A stretch of DNA of 48,077 nucleotides from Prevotella sp. UBA4341. GTDB lineage: Bacteria > Bacteroidota > Bacteroidia > Bacteroidales > Bacteroidaceae. The stretch lies in contig DGTH01000054.1 in assembly GCA_002393705.1 (NCBI GenBank), positions 1-48,077 on the forward strand, written 5' to 3'. The number at the start of each line of letters is the position of its first letter. Position 1 is the first letter of the stretch. This document shows positions 31,650 through 38,217 of this stretch, piece by piece. The position numbers and the translations under genes are program-made. The notes under the pieces are model-generated. The model was not told where the DNA came from and made no database searches. It saw only the letters and a list, made by a program, of their open reading frames with translations.

Positions 31650-32576
31650 ATGATACTTGATATTTTACTGATCATAGTAGGCATAACACTGGTCCTTGTA
31701 GGTGCCGACCGCCTGACGGAAGGAGCCAGTGCGCTGGCGCGTCGCTTTGGCGTGCCGGAGATTGTCATCGGCCTGACTATCGTGGCCTGCGGTACGTCGG
31801 CCCCTGAGTTTTTCGTTTCGCTCATGTCGGCCCTGAACGGTACGCCCGACATGGCTGTGGGCAACGTCGTGGGGTCTAACACGATGAATGCCATGCTCAT
31901 TGTGGGCTGTGCCGCCATGGTGGCTCCAATGGTCATCAGCCACTCTACGGTCAAGAAAGACATTCCTTTTTCGGTAGGTGCCTCGCTGGCCCTCATTTTG
32001 CTGGCCTACGATTCCGTCATTTCGCGTCTTGACGGCATTATTTTAATCCTCGGTTTTATATTCTTCATGGCTTATACGTTAAGGCAGGTAAAGGGTGCAA
32101 AGCCGGAGTCCACGGAGGTGAAACAGCAGAACGCCTGGCTTTCAGCCGGCTGGATTATCCTTGGGCTCGCCGGCTTGGTCTTCGGCAGCAACCTGTTCGT
32201 GGGTTCTGCTTCCAATGTGGCATCGTCCTTAGGCGTGAGCGAGGGTATCATCGGCCTGACCATCGTGGCTGGCGGCACGTCGCTGCCCGAACTGGCCACC
32301 AGCGTAGTGGCTGCCCGAAAGGGCCAGTCGGCCATTGCTATCGGCAACGTCATCGGCTCCAACGTCTTCAACATCCTGCTCATCCTGGGTGTTACTTCTG
32401 CCATTACGCCCCTGCAGATACAAGGAGTGACGCTTCTCGACATTGGCGTCATGCTGGGTTCCATCACGCTGGTGTGGCTCTTCTGTTTTACTCGCTATAC
32501 CGTTGAGCGCTGGGAGGGTGCTGCCCTCACCGTGGGTTATTTGGCCTACGTAGGCTGGTTGCTCAGTAATGTCTGA
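31650..32576 (+). CDS. Calcium/sodium antiporter (CaCA family, YrbG-like)
   Basis: 308 aa, about ten transmembrane helices in two homologous halves. The two alpha repeats are clear: GTSAPEFFVSLMSALNGTPDMAVGNVVGSN and GGTSLPELATSVVAARKGQSAIAIGNVIGSN, each with the ion-binding acidic residue in (S/L)PE. Inner-membrane exchanger for Ca2+ and Na+ (or H+). It lies 21 bp after the S4 gene and may share its transcript. Confidence 0.95.
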   Translation: MILDILLIIVGITLVLVGADRLTEGASALARRFGVPEIVIGLTIVACGTSAPEFFVSLMSALNGTPDMAVGNVVGSNTMNAMLIVGCAAMVAPMVISHSTVKKDIPFSVGASLALILLAYDSVISRLDGIILILGFIFFMAYTLRQVKGAKPESTEVKQQNAWLSAGWIILGLAGLVFGSNLFVGSASNVASSLGVSEGIIGLTIVAGGTSLPELATSVVAARKGQSAIAIGNVIGSNVFNILLILGVTSAITPLQIQGVTLLDIGVMLGSITLVWLFCFTRYTVERWEGAALTVGYLAYVGWLLSNV

Positions 32577-32577
32577 A

Positions 32578-32662
32578 AGCAAGCCGCCGGCTCTTAAGTG
32601 TTTCCCACCGTGGGAACCCCTTGAGAGCCAGCGGCTCGCTTTGCTTTCCCTCCGTGGGAAAC
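32578..32662. repeat. Nested hairpin element between convergent genes
   Basis: Outer arms 32583-32598 and 32620-32635 (14 of 16 pair) enclose a second dyad TTCCCAC / GTGGGAA (32602-32616). A third hairpin TTTCCC / GGGAAA follows (32645-32661), and flanking AAAGCAA / TTGCTTT extends the outer stem. There is no T tract. It could be a bidirectional terminator or a dispersed palindromic element. Confidence 0.75.
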
Positions 32663-32678
32663 AAGCTTAGGATTACGG

Positions 32679-33704
32679 CTACTCCCCAAAGATTTCCTCC
32701 AACTTGTCTTCTAAGGCTCCTTTATAGAGGTTAGAAGCCAGGATGCGTCCGTCAGGACCGACGAGCACGTTCTGTGGCAACTGGTGAATGCCCCAGACCT
32801 CTACGGCCGCGCTGGGCTTACGCAGGTCGCAGAGCTGAGGCCACACCATGTGCAGCTCGTTGATGGCGCGCAGCCACTGTTGCTTGTTTGTGTCGAGCGA
32901 GATGCTCACCACCTCCAGCCCCTTCGGGTGAAACTCGCCGTAGCAGTAGGCCAGCCGGCGCATCTCCTGCAGATAGCCGCCGCAGTCGCTGCTCCAGAAG
33001 TGCAGCAGCACGTACTTCCCCCGAGCGCACCATTCACTCAGGCTTCGTTGACGGCCAAAGCTGTCGGCCATGCTGAGGTCGATGTAGGGCCCGCCAGCCA
33101 TCTTCAGTTCGTAGTCGTGCAACATGGTTCGGGCCTGCTGGGCCATGGGGTGCTGCGAGTAAGGCTTGTCGGGCGAGAGCAGGCTTTTCATCTTGTCGTA
33201 GGGTGTGAAGTAAGCTAGTTCGTTGATGTAGTAAGCTGGCAGCAGGTTGTCCTGGTTCTCCTCTACGGCGCTGGTCATGACGCCTCGCCAAGCTTGGCGC
33301 AAGGAGTCGAGCCGCTCGTTCTGGCCGCCCATGTAGGCATACTGCATGGCCATCTCCAGTTGCTGGGTCTGCAGGTCGTAGCGGTGCAGCTTCTCGTTGA
33401 GCGGCGACCCGACGAGCGTTCCCCGGTTGAAGTTGATGCTGACAGGCGTGGCGTCGCTCATCAGTGCGAACATGATGTCGCGTGAGCCCACACGGAAGAA
33501 GAGTCCCTGCTCAGTAGTGCGTTCAAAGCGGAAGCGGTTGCCCGTAGGCTGCATGCTGTCAACGGGTAGGCCTGTCTGGAGGTCGATGAGGTAGATGGTC
33601 TTCATTTCGGCCGGTGCGGCTCCGCTAACCTGCAGCTGTATGGTCTGTGCCTGGGCCACGAGCGTCAGGGTGGCCAAAACCAGGGCGAAAGTGATTCTTT
33701 TCAT
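32679..33704 (-). CDS. Exported thioredoxin-fold protein with CxxY active site
   Basis: 341 aa from the ATG at 33704, which begins the signal peptide (MKRITFALVLATLTLVAQAQ) and lies downstream of the -7 box. Residues 21-115 look like the DUF4369-type beta domain common in Bacteroidetes TlpA-like proteins. Residues about 205-341 are a thioredoxin fold of the TlpA/AhpC-TSA type (YVLLHFWSSDCGGY, LEVVSISLD, LPQNVLVGPDGRILASNL). The canonical WCxxC is altered: Trp is Asp240 and the second Cys is Tyr244, leaving one Cys (241). Disulfide exchange by the usual two-Cys route is therefore not possible. Confidence 0.85.
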   Translation of the reverse strand: MKRITFALVLATLTLVAQAQTIQLQVSGAAPAEMKTIYLIDLQTGLPVDSMQPTGNRFRFERTTEQGLFFRVGSRDIMFALMSDATPVSINFNRGTLVGSPLNEKLHRYDLQTQQLEMAMQYAYMGGQNERLDSLRQAWRGVMTSAVEENQDNLLPAYYINELAYFTPYDKMKSLLSPDKPYSQHPMAQQARTMLHDYELKMAGGPYIDLSMADSFGRQRSLSEWCARGKYVLLHFWSSDCGGYLQEMRRLAYCYGEFHPKGLEVVSISLDTNKQQWLRAINELHMVWPQLCDLRKPSAAVEVWGIHQLPQNVLVGPDGRILASNLYKGALEDKLEEIFGE

Positions 33705-33736
33705 GTACTTCAACTTGTTATATGGATAGCATGGTG

Positions 33737-33744
33737 CAAAGTTA
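33737..33744 (-). promoter_or_regulatory. -7 box of the thioredoxin-fold gene
   Basis: TAACTTTG on the minus strand, 32 bp before the ATG at 33704. Confidence 0.65.
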
Positions 33745-33831
33745 CGAAATAAGTGAGAGAAATACAAAGAAAAACACGTGTTTTTCTTTGTATTTCCGAA
33801 CGAAAGGTAAGTTCGACGAAGTCAAAGTTAC
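33737..33831 (-). repeat. Composite palindromic promoter element, single copy
   Basis: Read on the minus strand: P1 (33807-33831; arms GTAACTTTGAC and GTCGAACTTAC), linker with CGTTCG (33796-33806), P2 a perfect 36-bp palindrome centred on CACGTG (33760-33795), tail CTCTCACTTATTTC, and box GTAACTTTG (33737-33745). Same order as upstream of trmO and the nucleoside kinase gene, with unrelated P2 sequence. Confidence 0.88.
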
Positions 33832-33836
33832 AAAAT

Positions 33837-33864
33837 AATTGTGAATTGTGAATGATGAATGACG
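33837..33864 (+). repeat. 7-bp tandem repeat upstream of the metY -7 box
   Basis: AATTGTG, AATTGTG, AATGATG, AATGACG, ending 9 bp before TACCTTTG, where the -33 region should be. Confidence 0.85.
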
Positions 33865-33873
33865 ATTTTTTCG

Positions 33874-33881
33874 TACCTTTG
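33874..33881 (+). promoter_or_regulatory. -7 box of metY
   Basis: TACCTTTG, 9 bp before the ATG at 33891; predicts a leader of a few nucleotides at most. Confidence 0.75.
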
Positions 33882-33890
33882 CACCCAATT

Positions 33891-35183
33891 ATGGAAAAGA
33901 AACTCAAAAGAGCAACGCTCTGCGTACAAGCCGGGTGGAAGCCGAAGAACGGCGACCCGCGTGTTTTGCCCATCGTACAAAGCACAACATTTAAGTATGA
34001 CAACACCGAGGAAATGGCCGACCTCTTCGACCTGAAGAAGGACGGCTACTTCTATACCCGTTTGCAGAACCCCACCAACGACGCCGTAGCCAGCAAGATA
34101 GCTGCCTTGGAGGGTGGAGTTGGGGCTGTGCTGACCAGTAGCGGACAGGCTGCAAACTTCTATGCCCTGTTCAACATCTGCGAGGCGGGCGACCACTTCG
34201 TCACCTCGAACGAGATTTATGGCGGCACGTACAACCTCTTTGGCGTGACGCTCAAGAAGCTCGGCATTGAGTGTACCTTCGTCAGTCAGGAGGCCAGCGA
34301 GGAAGAAATCTCTGCTGCCTTCCGCCCTAACACCAAGGCACTCTTCGGCGAGACCATCTCGAACCCGGGCGGCAAGGTGCTCGACATTGAGAAGTTTGCA
34401 CACATAGCCCACAGCCACGATGTGCCCCTCATTGTCGATAACACCTTCCCCACGCCCATTAACTGCCGGCCCTTTGAGTGGGGAGCCGACATCGTCACCC
34501 ATTCTACCACGAAGTACATGGACGGCCATGCTACGCAGGTGGGCGGTTGCGTGGTCGATAGCGGCAACTTCGACTGGGACGCTCATGCCGACAAGTTCCC
34601 CGGACTCTGCACGCCCGACGAGTCGTACCACGGACTGACCTACACCAAGCGTTTTGGCCGCATGGCCTATACCACGAAACTCGTGGCACAGCTCATGCGC
34701 GACCTGGGCAGCATACCTGCCCCGCAAAACTCGTTCCTGCTGAACCTCGGACTGGAGACGCTCCACCTGCGCATGGCCCGCCACTGTCAGAATGCCCAGC
34801 GCGTGGCTGAGTTTCTGCAGCAGGACTCCCGCGTGGCTTGGGTCCACTATGCCGGGCTGCCCGGCGACGAGTGTTACGCGCTGGGACGGAAGTATCTGCC
34901 CGGTGGCTCGTGTGGCGTCATTGCCTTCGGTCTGAAGGGCACGCGCCAGACGGCCGTAGAGTTTATGGACTCCCTCAAGCTCATCGCCATTGTCACCCAC
35001 GTGGCCGATGCCCGCACCTGTGTGCTCCATCCTGCCAGCCATACCCACCGCCAGCTCTCTGACGAGCAACTGCGCGAGGCTGGCGTGGCTCCCGACCTTA
35101 TCCGGCTCTCCGTTGGCATTGAGGATGTCGATGACATTCTCGACGACCTGCGTCAGGCACTGGAGAGGGTTGGAAAAGCGTAA
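33891..35183 (+). CDS. metY: O-acetylhomoserine aminocarboxypropyltransferase (sulfhydrylase)
   Basis: 430 aa, Cys/Met-metabolism PLP enzyme. Makes homocysteine from O-acetylhomoserine and sulfide. Length (about 430 aa rather than 380-400 for MetB/MetC) and the segments LCVQAGWKPKNGDPRVLPIVQSTTF, SSGQAANFYALFNICEAGDHFV, VDNTFPTPINCRPFEWGADIV and the PLP-lysine motif HSTTKYMDGHATQVGG support MetY. The start follows the -7 box; an upstream in-frame ATG at 33852 precedes it. The very short leader leaves no room for a SAM riboswitch. queF follows after a repeat-filled gap. Confidence 0.92.
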   Translation: MEKKLKRATLCVQAGWKPKNGDPRVLPIVQSTTFKYDNTEEMADLFDLKKDGYFYTRLQNPTNDAVASKIAALEGGVGAVLTSSGQAANFYALFNICEAGDHFVTSNEIYGGTYNLFGVTLKKLGIECTFVSQEASEEEISAAFRPNTKALFGETISNPGGKVLDIEKFAHIAHSHDVPLIVDNTFPTPINCRPFEWGADIVTHSTTKYMDGHATQVGGCVVDSGNFDWDAHADKFPGLCTPDESYHGLTYTKRFGRMAYTTKLVAQLMRDLGSIPAPQNSFLLNLGLETLHLRMARHCQNAQRVAEFLQQDSRVAWVHYAGLPGDECYALGRKYLPGGSCGVIAFGLKGTRQTAVEFMDSLKLIAIVTHVADARTCVLHPASHTHRQLSDEQLREAGVAPDLIRLSVGIEDVDDILDDLRQALERVGKA

Positions 35184-35262
35184 AAATGCGAAAATCGAAA
35201 ATCCGTCAATCGAAAATCGAAAATCCGTCAATCGAAAATCGAAAATCCGTAAATCGTAAATA
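35184..35262. repeat. 22-bp repeat built of AAAATCG/AAAATCC heptamers between metY and queF
   Basis: The block AAAATCG-AAAATCC-GTC-AATCG recurs about three times at a 22-bp step. It fills the gap up to the queF start. Confidence 0.82.
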
Positions 35263-35269
35263 AAACAAG

Positions 35270-35731
35270 GTGGACAGAAAGAAAGAAAACCTCAAACAGC
35301 TGGGTAATGACACGCATTACTTAGACAAGTACGCCCCCGAAGTGCTCGAAACCTTCGAGAACATGCATAAGGATAACGACTACTGGGTGCAGTTCAACTG
35401 CCCTGAGTTTACGACCTTGTGCCCCATAACGGGCCAGCCCGACTTTGCAGAAATCAAGATTATGTATATCCCCGACGAGCGTATGGTCGAGTCGAAGAGC
35501 CTGAAGCTCTACCTTTTCTCCTTCCGTAACCACGGCGACTTCCACGAGGACAGCGTCAACGTCATCATGAAAGACCTGGTAAGGCTCATGCAGCCTAAGT
35601 ACATCGAGGTCATTGGCCTCTTTGTGCCGCGCGGTGGCATTAGCATCTACCCTTATGCCAACTACGGTCGCCCGGGCACGAAGTACGAAGACATGGCTGC
35701 CGAGCGCTTGCGCAATTATCAAGGCCGCTGA
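35270..35731 (+). CDS. queF: 7-cyano-7-deazaguanine reductase, GTG start
   Basis: 153 aa, unimodular (YkvM-type) QueF that reduces preQ0 to preQ1 with NADPH in queuosine synthesis. Active-site Cys51 and Asp58 lie in [34 protein letters not shown] and [15 protein letters not shown] complete the T-fold pattern. The only suitable start is GTG at 35270, since no in-frame ATG precedes the conserved [13 protein letters not shown]. No preQ1 riboswitch-like leader is seen; upstream is repeat DNA. Confidence 0.95.
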   Translation: MDRKKENLKQLGNDTHYLDKYAPEVLETFENMHKDNDYWVQFNCPEFTTLCPITGQPDFAEIKIMYIPDERMVESKSLKLYLFSFRNHGDFHEDSVNVIMKDLVRLMQPKYIEVIGLFVPRGGISIYPYANYGRPGTKYEDMAAERLRNYQGR

Positions 35732-35773
35732 GAAAAAAGTCTGGATTTATTTTGTATTTTAATTCTTTTTCAC

Positions 35774-35781
35774 TACTTTTG
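35774..35781 (+). promoter_or_regulatory. -7 box of the OadA-like gene
   Basis: TACTTTTG, 34 bp before the ATG at 35816. Confidence 0.65.
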
Positions 35782-35815
35782 CAGTCACTTATCTGAAACA
35801 ATTAATGACCATAGT

Positions 35816-37588
35816 ATGAAAAAGAAAATCAAGTTCAGCCTTGTCTATCGTGACATGTGGCAGTCGTCGGGTAAATTCCAGCCCCGCAAAGACCAGCTGG
35901 AACGTGTGGCTCCGGCCATCATCGACATGGGCTGCTTCGCCCGCGTGGAGACCAACGGCGGTGCCTTTGAGCAGGTTAACCTCATGGCCGGTGAGAACCC
36001 CAATGCGGCTGTACGTGCCTTCTGCAAACCATTTAACGAGGTGGGAATCCAGACCCACATGCTCGACCGAGGCCTCAATGCCTTGCGTATGTACCCTGTG
36101 CCTGACGATGTGCGCCAGCTTATGTATAAGGTGAAACACGCTCAGGGCGTGGATATTCCGCGTATCTTCTGCGGTTTGAACGATACGCGCAACATTATTC
36201 CCTCCATCCACTGGGCCAAGGAGGCAGGCATGATTCCGCAGGCCACGCTCTGCATCACGACCAGCCCCGTACATACCGTTGAGTACTACTCGAGCATAGC
36301 CGACGAGTTGATTGCTGCCGGTGCGGAGGAAATTTGTCTGAAGGACATGGCCGGCATAGGCCAGCCCGCCATGCTTGGTGCGCTGACCAAGAGCATCAAG
36401 GAGAAACACCCCGACATCATCATTCAGTACCACGGCCATTCCGGCCCCGGACTCTCCATGGCCTCCATCCTTGAGGTGTGTAATAACGGTGCCGATATCA
36501 TCGATACAGCCATCGAACCCCTCTCTTGGGGTAAAGTACACCCCGACATCATCAGCGTACAGTCCATGCTGAAGAACGAGGGCTTCGAGGTAGCCGACAT
36601 CAACATGAATGCCTACATGCAGGCTCGCACCTTGACACAGGAGTTCATTGACGACTGGCTGGGCTGTTTCATCAACCCCGCCAACAAGCACATGTCGTCG
36701 CTCTTGCTGGGCAGCGGACTGCCTGGCGGCATGATGGGCTCGATGATGGCCGACCTGGGTCCCATACAGAAGATGATCAACAAGCTGCGCGAGAAGAAGG
36801 GCGATCCCGAACTTTCCATGGACGACATGCTGGTCAAGCTGTTCAACGAGGTGGAGTATGTGTGGCCGCGCGTGGGCTATCCCCCACTGGTTACTCCCTT
36901 CTCGCAATACACCAAGAACATAGCCCTGATGAACCTGCTCACCATGGAGCAAGGCAAAGGCCGCTACGTCATGATGGACGATGCCATCTGGGGCATGATA
37001 CTCGGCAAGAGCGGCAAGGTGCCCGGCGAGATAGCCCCCGAGCTGCTTGAGCTGGCCAAGACGCAGAAGCGCGAGTTTACCGATGCTGACCCCCACACGC
37101 TCATACCCAACGCCCTGGACGGCTTCCGCAAGGAGATGGACGAGAACGGCTGGGACTACGGACAGGACGACGAGGAACTCTTCGAACTGGCCATGCACCC
37201 CGAGCAGTACCGCCCCTTCAAGAGCGGTCAGGCCAAGAAACAGCTGCTGGCCGACATCCAGAAGGCCAAGGACGCCAAGCTCGGCACTACCATGAAGCCC
37301 GAAGAGCTGGCTGCCTTCAAGCATGCCAAGGCCGACGCCCTCGTGGCTCCCGTAGCCGGACAGGTGTATTACGAGTTCTCGGGCGAAGGCGCCTGCGAAC
37401 CCTGCTTAGAGCCATTCGTGGGGCAGAAGTACAAGGAAGGCGACACCTTCTGCTACATCCAGGCCCCGTGGAACGAAATAGTGCCCATCCCCGCAGCCCT
37501 TGGCGGCAAGCTCGTTGAGGTCAGTGCCAAGCAGGGAGCTAAGGTGCGCCGTGGCGACACCCTCGGCTGGATAGAGCGTCAGGCGTAA
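35816..37588 (+). CDS. Oxaloacetate decarboxylase alpha / pyruvate carboxylase B-like carboxyltransferase
   Basis: 590 aa. The N-terminal TIM barrel is a carboxyltransferase: FSLVYRDMWQSSGKFQPRKDQL, FARVETNGGAFEQVN, the CLKDMAG motif with the lysine that is carboxylated in this class, and the metal-binding IQYHGHSGPG. A conserved helical domain follows (residues about 310-480). The last 80 residues align with a biotinyl domain (ALVAPVAGQVYYEF, then GGKLVEVSAKQGAKVRRGDTLGWIE), but the AMKM biotin-lysine turn is replaced by QAPWNEIVPIPA, so it cannot be biotinylated there. A separate biotin carrier is expected elsewhere. Acts with a membrane or biotin carboxylase partner not in this window. Confidence 0.86.
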   Translation: MKKKIKFSLVYRDMWQSSGKFQPRKDQLERVAPAIIDMGCFARVETNGGAFEQVNLMAGENPNAAVRAFCKPFNEVGIQTHMLDRGLNALRMYPVPDDVRQLMYKVKHAQGVDIPRIFCGLNDTRNIIPSIHWAKEAGMIPQATLCITTSPVHTVEYYSSIADELIAAGAEEICLKDMAGIGQPAMLGALTKSIKEKHPDIIIQYHGHSGPGLSMASILEVCNNGADIIDTAIEPLSWGKVHPDIISVQSMLKNEGFEVADINMNAYMQARTLTQEFIDDWLGCFINPANKHMSSLLLGSGLPGGMMGSMMADLGPIQKMINKLREKKGDPELSMDDMLVKLFNEVEYVWPRVGYPPLVTPFSQYTKNIALMNLLTMEQGKGRYVMMDDAIWGMILGKSGKVPGEIAPELLELAKTQKREFTDADPHTLIPNALDGFRKEMDENGWDYGQDDEELFELAMHPEQYRPFKSGQAKKQLLADIQKAKDAKLGTTMKPEELAAFKHAKADALVAPVAGQVYYEFSGEGACEPCLEPFVGQKYKEGDTFCYIQAPWNEIVPIPAALGGKLVEVSAKQGAKVRRGDTLGWIERQA

Positions 37589-37595
37589 GGATTTG

Positions 37596-38099
37596 ATGGA
37601 CTATCTACACATTATTCATAAATACTACCCTGAGGATAACGAACTCAGACGGCTGCTCCTGAAACATTCGAGGCAGGTGGCTGATAGGGCACTGAGCATA
37701 GCCGACAGGCACCCCGAGCTGGGGCTGGACCGACAGTTCCTGGAGGAGGCGGCCATGTTGCACGACGTGGGCATCTTCCGCTGCGACGCACCAGGCATTC
37801 ATTGCACGGGCACGGAGCCCTACATCAAGCACGGCCCCATAGGCGGTGAGCTGCTGAGGGCGGAAGGCTTCCCCCGACATGCCCGTGTTGCCGAACGACA
37901 CACGGGGACCGGACTTCCTGGACTGGAGCCAGAGACACTCGAAGAGCAGATTATCTGCTATGCGGACAAGTTCTACTCGAAGTCGTCGCCTGACAGGGTG
38001 AAGACGCTTGACGGTGCCTGCCGCTCACTGGAGAAGTTCGGCCCAGAAGGCGTAGCGAAGCTCCGTGAGTGGGCGAGGAGGTTTGAGAGTGAAAAGTGA
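37596..38099 (+). CDS. HD-domain phosphohydrolase-like protein
   Basis: 167 aa from the ATG at 37596, 7 bp after the OadA-like stop (an adjacent TTG at 37593 is possible). The HD metal site is seen: HSRQV (first His), AAMLHDVGIF (HD), a later His in IKHGPIGGELL and RHARVAERHTGTG. Small single-domain HD proteins of this type are poorly characterised; nucleotide or phosphate ester hydrolysis is the usual guess. The last codons (ESEK, TGA) are part of a long inverted repeat (38088-38195). Confidence 0.83.
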   Translation: MDYLHIIHKYYPEDNELRRLLLKHSRQVADRALSIADRHPELGLDRQFLEEAAMLHDVGIFRCDAPGIHCTGTEPYIKHGPIGGELLRAEGFPRHARVAERHTGTGLPGLEPETLEEQIICYADKFYSKSSPDRVKTLDGACRSLEKFGPEGVAKLREWARRFESEK

Positions 38100-38195
38100 A
38101 GAGTGGAGAGTTTGCTGCTGCCATCGTTGAGAAACGAATGTTAAAAAAATAAAGGCGGTAGCAAATTCTTCATTCTTCACTCTTTACTTTCCACT
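38088..38195. repeat. Long imperfect inverted repeat with heptad arms
   Basis: Left arm 38088-38122 (AGTGAAA, AGTGAAG, AGTGGAG, then AG and TTTGCTGCTGCC). Right arm 38154-38195, whose complement reads AGTGGAA, AGTAAAG, AGTGAAG, AATGAAG, then AA and TTTGCTACCGCC. The arms match except that the right has one extra heptamer. The left arm contains the HD gene stop codon; the right arm ends 10 bp before the lptD -7 box. Confidence 0.85.
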
Positions 38196-38204
38196 AAAAT
38201 ATTG

Positions 38205-38212
38205 TACCTTTG
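38205..38212 (+). promoter_or_regulatory. -7 box of lptD
   Basis: TACCTTTG ends 5 bp before the GTG start at 38218; a leaderless message is predicted. Confidence 0.7.
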
Positions 38213-38217
38213 CAGCC

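Noticed and set aside
33828..35231. Long open frame (467 codons) antisense to metY
   Set aside because: No recognisable domain or promoter. It mirrors the strongly supported metY frame; long antisense frames are expected from the GC bias at third positions.
35184..35269. preQ1 riboswitch upstream of queF
   Set aside because: The region is AAAATCG-type repeat DNA with no C-rich stem plus A-rich tail typical of preQ1 aptamers.
35789..37324. 511-codon open frame antisense to the OadA-like gene
   Set aside because: Shadow of a clear coding gene; its translation has no protein-family pattern.
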